From: Chitinophagaceae bacterium
GTDB lineage: Bacteria > Bacteroidota > Bacteroidia > Chitinophagales > Chitinophagaceae
NCBI GenBank assembly: GCA_016720565.1
Contig: JADKKJ010000011.1
Span: forward strand, 1,116,001 to 1,180,000
Direction: 5' to 3'
Length of the DNA: 64,000 nt
The notes beneath the pieces were generated by a model. That model saw only the letters and a program-made list of their open reading frames with translations. It was not told the DNA's origin and did no database searches. The position numbers were made by a program, and so were the translations under genes. Below are positions 44,319 to 52,319 of the stretch, piece by piece. Each line of letters begins with the position of its first letter. Position 1 is the stretch's first letter.

Positions 44319-45566
44319 TCAATATGTCTCGCTAGGCATAGCGAAAGCCAGTGCGAAAGCGAGTATGGCCAGGATCAATCCATACATGAAGATGTTATAG
44401 GCTATCCGGAGAAAGCTGTATTTCTTCGCCAATACCACTCCAAGGAAATAATTATCCTTCACAATACTGCTGTAGAGATAGTCTTTATCAGCCAGCATTT
44501 CCTGCATAGCCCAGCTATAATCGGTAAGGCCCATGCGGAAGAAATTTCCAAAGAAAAGAAGGTTGGTTTTTTTCGTGCGAATATCATCTTCCGTGAATTT
44601 CCCATGAACCACATTTGGTCGCGTGGCCAGGATCGCAAATACGATGGCGGCTACGCAAACAGTGACCAGCACCACCAATGGAATAAGTAGATTCGGATTA
44701 TCGCGAAGTTTGGTATATAGGGAGGAGACTACGATAGAAAGTATGATAGCATTTACTGATATCAGGATGTTCGCTTTGGAATCGGCCATCTGGCTCAGGT
44801 TATTCTGGTTCTGGGCCATGATACGGAAGACCGTACTGATCCCCCTTTCGGTTTGATTGGCCTTGTCTTTTTTGGCTTTCGCTTCTAAGATCGCCAATTG
44901 GTCGGCACTGCTGCCCTTATCTTTCTTCTCTTTGGGTTCTTTCTTTTTTTCTGCTTTTTCGGGTTTCATCTCTTCCTCTTTTTTCTCTTTTAATTCCTGC
45001 AGAAATTTTTCTTTCACAGGCTGCAGCTTTGACTGGGCAAAAGGAGTGAAATAATGATGAGACTCGAGAAAGGCGATATTATTCTGCCTCCATTCCTTCT
45101 TCGACATGTCATAACCTCCAAATTCACGGATCTCCTGTCGCAGTAATTTGCTTTTTTCCCTGAATTCGGGTGTACCCAAATGAAAAAGATCAGCATCGCA
45201 GATCATTTCTTCAATAGGGCTGGAAGGATGTTGTGGCATTCGTGTTGCATTGATACAACCGATCACTTTGGCGGTAAACTCAGGACTTACCTGGTGGGCA
45301 GCCAGGAATTCAGCCGCCAGTTGAATGCTGGCTGTTTCATGGTCTTTTGCTATTCCGGTGGTATAACCAGTATCATGGAACCAGGCTGCAGTGATCAGGG
45401 CCAGTCGGTCTTCTTCGGAAAGATCCTGGGTATGAGACAGTTTTTCTGCAGCAGCCACTACCTCCTGTGTATGTTGAAGGGTGTGAAAGCTGATAGATTT
45501 GTTAAGTTTGTTTACCAGCAGGTCCGTAACCTGGGTCTGCGCATCCTGAAGCAATTGATTGTCCAT
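44319..45566 (-). CDS. HD-domain phosphohydrolase fused to a Pycsar-effector-type (DUF5706) membrane domain
   Basis: This is a 415-residue protein. The N-terminal HD domain (residues about 15-175) has metal ligands H28, H64-D65 (AAWFHDTGY) and D124/D126 (MICDADLFHL), so nucleotide phosphohydrolase or phosphodiesterase activity is plausible. Residues about 183-235 are a Lys/Glu-rich linker. The C-terminal DUF5706 domain (MADSKANILISVNAIILSIV, then GNFFRMGLTDYSWAM) has three membrane helices near 267-284, 293-313 and 389-410. DUF5706 is the membrane-effector module of Pycsar antiphage systems, but HD fusions are also common in Bacteroidota without any cyclase. It is divergent from the SdiA-like gene (47-base gap), and a class III cyclase lies 1.7 kb away. 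Confidence 0.85.
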   Translation of the reverse strand: MDNQLLQDAQTQVTDLLVNKLNKSISFHTLQHTQEVVAAAEKLSHTQDLSEEDRLALITAAWFHDTGYTTGIAKDHETASIQLAAEFLAAHQVSPEFTAKVIGCINATRMPQHPSSPIEEMICDADLFHLGTPEFREKSKLLRQEIREFGGYDMSKKEWRQNNIAFLESHHYFTPFAQSKLQPVKEKFLQELKEKKEEEMKPEKAEKKKEPKEKKDKGSSADQLAILEAKAKKDKANQTERGISTVFRIMAQNQNNLSQMADSKANILISVNAIILSIVVSSLYTKLRDNPNLLIPLVVLVTVCVAAIVFAILATRPNVVHGKFTEDDIRTKKTNLLFFGNFFRMGLTDYSWAMQEMLADKDYLYSSIVKDNYFLGVVLAKKYSFLRIAYNIFMYGLILAILAFALAFAMPSETY

Positions 45567-45613
45567 GGTGTTATAAAGATAACATTTGATAAATTTATAA
45601 AAAATAGGTAAGA

Positions 45614-47293
45614 ATGAGGTCGTTTAAATTTCTCCAAACTGCTGCACTTGCAGGCATACTGCTTTTATTCTCCTGCAAGCAGAAAAAGCTGGCTTCTCCT
45701 CCCCATTATAAATTCAAGGATGTCTTCACCGTGAAACTGGATCCAAAACTTAAGGAGATCTCCGGCATTGCCTGGGATGGTAAGATCAATATGTTCCTTG
45801 CAATAGATGACGAAATGGGGAAAGTTTTCTACCTGGGGCGGGACACAAGGGCAATTATGGAGGAATATGATTTTGCCCCGGCAGGAGATTTTGAGGACGT
45901 AGCCATCTATAACGGCATACCCTATATCCTTCGAAGTGATGGCCATCTCTTCCGGTTTAACAAGGATACACTGGATGGAAAAGGGGCTGGCCATGAATTA
46001 GGCCAGTTGCCGGTTACAGGCACCAATGATTTTGAGACCCTTTATGCCGACCTGGACCGAAAAGCCCTGGTCATATTGTGTAAGACCTGCGCTGGTGATG
46101 ATGTAAAATCTGTAACAGCTTTTGCCTATTATCCGGATTCGATCGGCTTTGATCCCAAACCGATCTTCGTTATCAATGCAGAAATGGTAGAAAAACTTTC
46201 ACCCTTCCACAGTACGAAGTTTGAACCATCGGCAGCCGCTGTTAACCCTGCGATGAAAAAACTTTTTGTGATCTCATCCACCAGCCGTCAGCTGGCTATT
46301 TGCGATCTGAATGGCCAGGTGGAATCTGTATATAAACTTAGTTCCCAGTTATTTCCGCAACCTGAGGGAATTACTTTTCGGCAGAATGGCGATATGTTCA
46401 TCAGTAATGAAGGCGGCGGCGGTAAAAGCACCCTGCTCATCTTTCCCTACTTTAAGGATACAGCCAATTCACTTGCCCCGGCTTCAAGGACCTCCCACTA
46501 TAATTTCAATTCACCTGATGACCGTATGCAGCTGGGAAAACACCTGCATGAGATATCTGGAATTTCTTTCATTTCCGGAACTGATAATATGCTGGCTGAG
46601 AACGATGAGAAAGGCGACATATTTACGGTTGATTTCCGAACCAGGAATGATAAAGTAGGTAAGGTCAAATTTGGCGGCAAGGGAGACTATGAAGATATCG
46701 TGTATTCGGACTCTGCCATTTATATGCTTATTAGCAGCGGCACGATTGTAAAAGTATCTACTAAGGATAGTTCCATGCTTACCACAGATTATGTATTAGA
46801 TGGAAGGAAGAATGAATTTGAGAGCATGTACCTTGACAGGCAAAGCCAGTCCCTTATTTTATTATGCAAGGATTGTCAGCATGAAAAAGATGAAGTGAGA
46901 AATGCCTACCAGTTCGATCTCACAAAAAATATATTTAATACGGAGCCCGTCTATACGATCCAGCTCTCGGCCATCAGGGATATGCTGAAAGATCCTGCAG
47001 CCGAGTTCAAGCCTTCCGCTGCGGGAATAAACCCTATTGATGGCAAACTCTATGTGGTGGCATCAGTAGGTAAGTTATTACTTGTAGCCGATCGTTATGG
47101 TAAGCCGGAACAGGTATATAAACTGGATCCAGCCCTGTTCAATCAACCGGAAGGTCTTGCATTCGCTGCGAATGGCGACCTGTATATTTCAAATGAAGGG
47201 GGGAGAAGGGATCGCGACGATCCTGAAATTCACGTATCGCAAATGATCATATCTGCAGGGCAAACAGTTCAATGGTTTGGTTCTTTCCTTTAA
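45614..47293 (+). CDS. SdiA-regulated-family lipoprotein with two tandem repeats, frameshifted at its 3' end
   Basis: This 559-residue lipoprotein (lipobox LLFSC) is built of two homologous beta-propeller-like halves: KEISGIAWDGKINMFLAIDD pairs with HEISGISFISGTDNMLAEND, and QPEGITFRQNGDMFISNEGG with QPEGLAFAANGDLYISNEGG. This is the SdiA-regulated (PF06977-like) pattern, doubled. Right after the last NEGG a G6 tract (47188-47193) breaks the expected ending. With five G the frame reads GEGIATILKFTYRK and stops at 47246, flush with the opposite cyclase stop. The literal frame instead runs 47 bases into that gene. A one-base insertion, probably a sequencing error, is therefore likely. It may bind calcium or sugars at the surface; its role is unknown. 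Confidence 0.82.
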   Translation: MRSFKFLQTAALAGILLLFSCKQKKLASPPHYKFKDVFTVKLDPKLKEISGIAWDGKINMFLAIDDEMGKVFYLGRDTRAIMEEYDFAPAGDFEDVAIYNGIPYILRSDGHLFRFNKDTLDGKGAGHELGQLPVTGTNDFETLYADLDRKALVILCKTCAGDDVKSVTAFAYYPDSIGFDPKPIFVINAEMVEKLSPFHSTKFEPSAAAVNPAMKKLFVISSTSRQLAICDLNGQVESVYKLSSQLFPQPEGITFRQNGDMFISNEGGGGKSTLLIFPYFKDTANSLAPASRTSHYNFNSPDDRMQLGKHLHEISGISFISGTDNMLAENDEKGDIFTVDFRTRNDKVGKVKFGGKGDYEDIVYSDSAIYMLISSGTIVKVSTKDSSMLTTDYVLDGRKNEFESMYLDRQSQSLILLCKDCQHEKDEVRNAYQFDLTKNIFNTEPVYTIQLSAIRDMLKDPAAEFKPSAAGINPIDGKLYVVASVGKLLLVADRYGKPEQVYKLDPALFNQPEGLAFAANGDLYISNEGGRRDRDDPEIHVSQMIISAGQTVQWFGSFL

Positions 47294-48377
47294 GGTCAAC
47301 CTGACCCAGTGATTCCGCTTGCCAGTCTTTCATGTCCAGCAGGTCCACCATTTCTTTGGAGATAATATATTTATGATTGAGTTCGGTACAGGCACTTCTG
47401 ATCCTGGCTGCTGTATTGATGGCATCACCACTCATAACTACGTCTTTTTTTATAAGGCCCACCTGGCCTACGGTCACTAAACCGGCATGGATGCCGGCCT
47501 TGTATTCTGGTATTATCCCGTAATTCCGCCGGAATAATTCCGCATGTTTATTCAATTCTTTTCTTGCAGTGATCAGGGAGGCCACCGCTTTTTTCGCATT
47601 TGCCGGTTTGGTTGACCACCAGATCACGATCTCATCACCTACATACTGGTATACCCTTCCATCATGAGATAGCATGCCTTCGGAAACGAAAAAAATAAAA
47701 TCCCTTATGAATTTAAAATATTCCTTGTGACCCAGTTTTTCTGCGATGGGGGTAGAGTCTTTCAGGTCAAGGAACATGATGATACGGTTCTCCTCCCTGG
47801 GCTGAAGGTATTTCCCCATCATGATACTTAAAAACACACCGGGAGAATATTTTTCGTTCACTTCCATGGCCAGCAGGGTCAATATGAATAACAATACCCA
47901 CTCCGGCATTTTTTGCAATAGCCATTTTGAATGGAACATATTATTCGAGAAACGACCTATGGCCACATTGAAGGTCCTTCCTGCGATCAGCCATTCATAG
48001 GTAACATAGATAAACAGGTTCATTAAAAAGGCGGCCCCGATCAGTATCAGTGTTTTCATCAGCAGGTTCTGGCCTAAGGAGGCCCCCCGCATATAATTCC
48101 TCAGAACTGCTACTATGAACCAGCCAATGGCCAGGCTGATCAAAAAAACATTCACTTCACGAAGAAGCAATTCCCTGGAATAATTATAATCTGGTGAGGA
48201 GTATTTGGCAGGAAGAGTACCTGCGAATTTTCGCTGGATAAAGAACAGAAGGTCCAGTATGGTCCAGCTAACGGCAATTACCAATATGGTCAGTGCCTGG
48301 TATCTTTTTACCCGTCCCACAACGGTGCGTGCAGAAATATCCTGTTTAATTGAATTGTGGCGAACCGTGGTAAGCAT
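47247..48377 (-). CDS. Membrane-bound class III adenylate/guanylate cyclase
   Basis: This 376-residue protein has about four transmembrane helices (ALTILVIAVSWTILDLLFFI; VNVFLISLAIGWFIVAVL; KTLILIGAAFLMNLFIYV; MPEWVLLFILTLLAMEV) followed by a class III cyclase domain from about residue 195. Metal-binding D204 is in IIMFLDLKDST and D248 in YQYVGDEIV. Catalytic N321 and R325 are in GDAINTAARI. K293 and D318 sit where adenine-specifying Lys and Asp occur, so cAMP is the likely product. It starts 42 bases after the stop of the phosphatase-Omp85 gene on the same strand and is probably cotranscribed with it. Its stop abuts the frame-corrected SdiA-like stop in TGATCA. Confidence 0.92.
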   Translation of the reverse strand: MLTTVRHNSIKQDISARTVVGRVKRYQALTILVIAVSWTILDLLFFIQRKFAGTLPAKYSSPDYNYSRELLLREVNVFLISLAIGWFIVAVLRNYMRGASLGQNLLMKTLILIGAAFLMNLFIYVTYEWLIAGRTFNVAIGRFSNNMFHSKWLLQKMPEWVLLFILTLLAMEVNEKYSPGVFLSIMMGKYLQPREENRIIMFLDLKDSTPIAEKLGHKEYFKFIRDFIFFVSEGMLSHDGRVYQYVGDEIVIWWSTKPANAKKAVASLITARKELNKHAELFRRNYGIIPEYKAGIHAGLVTVGQVGLIKKDVVMSGDAINTAARIRSACTELNHKYIISKEMVDLLDMKDWQAESLGQVDLKGKNQTIELFALQI

Positions 48378-48419
48378 AGTACCACAATATCAATAATAAT
48401 CGTGCCGTATCAGGAAATA

Positions 48420-51400
48420 TTAATAAACCAGGTTGAAACGGGTGCCCACAGAAAAATTCAGGCTTTTTTCATCGCTGTGAAAACCAATGGAACCAGTGAT
48501 GGCAAACAGGTTAAAAGGCAGGTAATAAATACCAGCCCCGTAGGCGCCATGCCATCTTCTGGTCTCGTCAAAACGGGAATGAACCTTTCCAACATCCCCA
48601 AAAAATAGCAGGCCGATCTGGCCGGGTATGAAATAAGAGTTCACATCGCCCAATTTTACACGGAGTTCAAGACCGCTGTAAAAGTTTGCCCGGCCCATAT
48701 AACGGTCTTTCCTGAAACCACGCAGTCCATTGTTCATTCCCAGGGTAAGGGCCTGGAAATATTCAAAATTGCGGTTGAATAAATGTCCACCACCCACTTT
48801 AAGCACAGCGATCAGTTTTGCCGGATCAGCGAAGCTGGCATAAATGGTCATATCTGAGGTGAAACCGATCAGGTCACGGCTATTATCATTCAACCCTCGC
48901 TGGGCGAAAACAGTATTCTGCCAAAGTATACCCCGGCTTGGCCAGAATGTATTGTTCCTGTTATCTGCCAACAGCACCATTTTGGCACCGAGGTAAGATT
49001 TGACACTGAATATACTGGCTGAATCAAGTCCCACGGCTCCTGGTTTGGCAAAAACATTGCCCAGGTTTTCGCGTTGGGTAGCAGAGTATCTGTTATAATA
49101 AGGCCCTGCCATTATATGGAACTTATCGAAGAACCTTTTACGGATCAGCGCCTCAAATTCCAGTTTTCTATACCTTACCTGGTAATAATTATCAGGCTTG
49201 TTCTTATCGAGTTCAACATGATTACCCAGTCCATAAAAATTCCTGAGGGCGCTTCGGGCAGCATTGGCCTTTAGCACAAGGTCAATATTCCTGGTAATAT
49301 GGTTGAATTCACCGGAGTAATTCAGCTGCCAGGCATTATGTTCCACCGCATACAGGATACGCAGGTTCTGGTCCGTTGCGTAAGGGAGGTTTCGGAAACC
49401 AAAGGTCCTTCTTGAAAAACCGGCGCCCATATAAAAATGATCATCAGAATTAAAATCCAGTGATAGCTGCGGAAACTTGCTATAGTTATAATTAAAATTG
49501 AAAAGGCTTTTTTCATTCACCGGCGAATTGCTGGAGAAACGATTCTTCGCATGACTGGCGGTACGTATATAATTCCCGGTATCTTTTGTGTCATAGAGAA
49601 GGGCTTCCACTTTTCCGCGAATGTCGAATGTGTCGTAGTCCTGTCCACCGACCATCCGTAGCTTAATGGTGGAATGTGTATTGGAATCTACAATGAATAC
49701 ATCTTTATCGTTTAGTCCGAACATTCGGATCTCTTTCGTGATCTTAGGGTCGAAAATGCGGTCGTACATGGTAAAACTGGTATCTGACCTTTCGCGGGCC
49801 AGCACTCTTACCTGCAGTTTGCCATCTGCCGTATTGGATACGCGGAAGATCTCGCTTTTATTGGTGCCAATGATATTGACCTTTCCTGAAAGGAACCGGT
49901 AATAACTCATGGCGGCCGTTTCGATGAGATTACGGCGACTGATCATTTTCTTAGCGATGGTCTCACCATGTAAGGGATAAATTTCCTTTGGTAATTTTTT
50001 TACAGCTGCTTCTATCACGGAATCAGTAAGCTGCTGTTTTACCTGGCTGATCTGTTTTTGCCAGTCTTTTTCATCCAGGTCAGTAAGGTAGATCCTGTCA
50101 AAATCGCGGGCAGTATAATTCAGCCAGTTTACTTTGGGGATATTGCTTCTGAAACCTTTCAGGAAAGGAAGATTGCCCCTGGTCAGGAATTTCATCATCA
50201 GGCCATTCGAATAAAAGAAAGCCTGGTCGCGGTCCTTTGGAATAGGGGAATAAACTTTCCCTTTACCGGTATCCTGGGTATCCCATTTCCATTGTCCCAG
50301 GTGCCGGTCATAATCTGCAATGATCATATCCAGCAACCTTGCCTTTAGCGCTTCTTCCTGCAGGGGGCGGTGATCAGGTTCATCGATCATTTCGTTGAAT
50401 ATCTTGGCTGTTGCGCGGGCATTGGAACCATCAAATGTGGGGTCTTTTTTCTCCAGCATCACCACCTTGTTTCGGAAGATATCCCTGTAAAAGCCAAGGG
50501 CAGGGTCATCAGGAATGAAGAACAATTCCGGATTCGGCGCAGCAATATGCAGTGCTGAGGTAAGCCCGGGTACGATCATAGATCCATAGGGCATGGTAGC
50601 CGTCTTCAGCTCATATTCCATACTGGTGGCGAGTGATCCGCGTAAAGCTGTTGGAATAGTTTGCCCTGGATTTTTGTCCACCACCCGAAGTGTATAATCT
50701 TTTTTATCCTTTTTATTCTTCAGGTTCAGCGATACTGCCTGAGTGCCTCCTCCAAGACCTGTTATGGTGAACCCGCCTTTTTCCTTCTGCAGGTTAAATA
50801 CTTTCATATTCACCGGGGTTGACCATTCCTTACGGTAATTGTTTCCCATGAACAGTTTTTTAAAAGCACCCGCTTTGGTAAATTCCGGTTTTATGGCCGT
50901 GGTGATCGTGTCTTTATATTTCAGAAAAGGGTCATCCACCCGGATCGCTGCCATACTATCGATCCTGGCAGCAGGAGTGGCAAAATTCAACAGGGTAAAT
51001 GGAGGATATTTTACAACACTATCACCCACGGTATAAAAAGTAATGGTCACATTTTTATTCTTTGAGATCTCCAGAACGGAGAATCCCTCGGAGGTGTTGT
51101 TGAATAATGATTTCTTGCTTTTGGCAGTACGGTTTTGTTTACATCCTCCACCGCTCACAATGTAATTATAGGTGCTGTCGCGGATCAACTGGAGGTTATG
51201 GTCATGGCCCGAAACGAATAGTAGGTTAGGTGCATTCTTTTTCACCTCTTCGGAGATCTCATTGATCATATTTGTATAGGCCGGGAACTTGATATCCTGT
51301 GGGGTTCCAAATACACTGCGGGAAATAGGATAGATGGAGCCGATCAGCGGAAGCGGGACATACAGGTTCTTTTTCATATCCGTGAGCGGGAAAATATGTT

Positions 51401-52094
51401 GCTTCAATGAAAAATAGCCGCCATGAATACCATTGCTTTTAAATGGATGGTGGCAGGCAAGTATCACCAGTTTTTTTGCATTACGTGCGGCGATATCCCC
51501 GATCTGCTTGGCCACTTCATCGGTGGTCTTGCAATTGCAATCAGATTCTATTTCAGGTTTGTCATAAGGATGCAGGAACCATTGACTGTCGAATAGTATC
51601 AGGGTCACATTATCATCCACCTGAACTTCCACGGGCCCTGGACAACCTTCCTGTGGTTCATAATGTATGTTGGGGTTTCTATATGCAAGGAAAGAAACAT
51701 AAAGTTGCTGTCGAAGGATGGCATTAAATCCATCGCGGCCTCCATTTTCCCAGTCATGGTTTCCCGGGATCATCCATAATTGGGATTTGGTTCCGGCCAC
51801 AAGTGAAAGCTGGGAGTCGAGTACCGCACGTGCACCCAGGTAAGTATCATATTCCGCATCCGGTAGACCCCGTTTGTAGAGATTATCACCAAGGAAGAGT
51901 ACCGTGGTCTTTTCATCTAATGGGATCAGGTTCCGGGCGGCATCTACCACCGGGTGTCTTCCATTGGTCAACTGGCCTGCATCTCCAATAAGGATGATAC
52001 GGCGGGTGATCGTATCGGATCCGTTCACCACCTGGGCCTTAACTACCTGATGACTTAGGATCAGGGGTACAAAAAATAATAATATTCTTTTCAT
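48420..52094 (-). CDS. Metallophosphoesterase - putative kinase-like domain - Omp85-like barrel fusion
   Basis: This is a 1224-residue envelope protein with a signal peptide. A calcineurin-like phosphoesterase occupies about residues 30-330: GDAG with D38, LGDN with D70, GNHDW at 111-115, CHHPF and SGHDHN. A middle module (about 400-700) is shared with the gene at 52320. It contains DYTLRVVDK, then LLDMIIADYDRHLGQWKW near residue 590 and SPIPKDRDQAF about 15 residues later. This D-x-D-R-H-xx-Q-W ... D-R-D arrangement resembles the catalytic and metal-binding loops of HipA/Fam20/PI4K-type kinases (my inference). The last 400 residues form an Omp85/BamA-like barrel ending with aromatic Y. It heads the transcript that includes the cyclase. 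Confidence 0.85.
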   Translation of the reverse strand: MKRILLFFVPLILSHQVVKAQVVNGSDTITRRIILIGDAGQLTNGRHPVVDAARNLIPLDEKTTVLFLGDNLYKRGLPDAEYDTYLGARAVLDSQLSLVAGTKSQLWMIPGNHDWENGGRDGFNAILRQQLYVSFLAYRNPNIHYEPQEGCPGPVEVQVDDNVTLILFDSQWFLHPYDKPEIESDCNCKTTDEVAKQIGDIAARNAKKLVILACHHPFKSNGIHGGYFSLKQHIFPLTDMKKNLYVPLPLIGSIYPISRSVFGTPQDIKFPAYTNMINEISEEVKKNAPNLLFVSGHDHNLQLIRDSTYNYIVSGGGCKQNRTAKSKKSLFNNTSEGFSVLEISKNKNVTITFYTVGDSVVKYPPFTLLNFATPAARIDSMAAIRVDDPFLKYKDTITTAIKPEFTKAGAFKKLFMGNNYRKEWSTPVNMKVFNLQKEKGGFTITGLGGGTQAVSLNLKNKKDKKDYTLRVVDKNPGQTIPTALRGSLATSMEYELKTATMPYGSMIVPGLTSALHIAAPNPELFFIPDDPALGFYRDIFRNKVVMLEKKDPTFDGSNARATAKIFNEMIDEPDHRPLQEEALKARLLDMIIADYDRHLGQWKWDTQDTGKGKVYSPIPKDRDQAFFYSNGLMMKFLTRGNLPFLKGFRSNIPKVNWLNYTARDFDRIYLTDLDEKDWQKQISQVKQQLTDSVIEAAVKKLPKEIYPLHGETIAKKMISRRNLIETAAMSYYRFLSGKVNIIGTNKSEIFRVSNTADGKLQVRVLARERSDTSFTMYDRIFDPKITKEIRMFGLNDKDVFIVDSNTHSTIKLRMVGGQDYDTFDIRGKVEALLYDTKDTGNYIRTASHAKNRFSSNSPVNEKSLFNFNYNYSKFPQLSLDFNSDDHFYMGAGFSRRTFGFRNLPYATDQNLRILYAVEHNAWQLNYSGEFNHITRNIDLVLKANAARSALRNFYGLGNHVELDKNKPDNYYQVRYRKLEFEALIRKRFFDKFHIMAGPYYNRYSATQRENLGNVFAKPGAVGLDSASIFSVKSYLGAKMVLLADNRNNTFWPSRGILWQNTVFAQRGLNDNSRDLIGFTSDMTIYASFADPAKLIAVLKVGGGHLFNRNFEYFQALTLGMNNGLRGFRKDRYMGRANFYSGLELRVKLGDVNSYFIPGQIGLLFFGDVGKVHSRFDETRRWHGAYGAGIYYLPFNLFAITGSIGFHSDEKSLNFSVGTRFNLVY

Positions 52095-52319
52095 TCCATC
52101 TACGCTATATTCTATTGGCCCTCAGGGCAACAGATTCTTAGAAATAAAATAACAACCTCCCTGGCAAAGAGTTTGAAATTACTGAAATCTTCAGGGCCTG
52201 AAAAATCTTGTTTGTAGCCTGGCTATTTCCAGCTATAAAATGGACCATATTCCCTGTTTTTTTTCAAAAAGTCATATATTTCCATATAATCACGAGAACC
52301 TAACCTTAAACCTGCAAGT

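Noticed and set aside
47247..48377. Cyclase as a canonical PycC pyrimidine cyclase
   Set aside because: It has membrane helices and Lys/Asp at the base-specifying positions, which fit an adenylate cyclase better; the link to the DUF5706 protein is kept only as a hypothesis.
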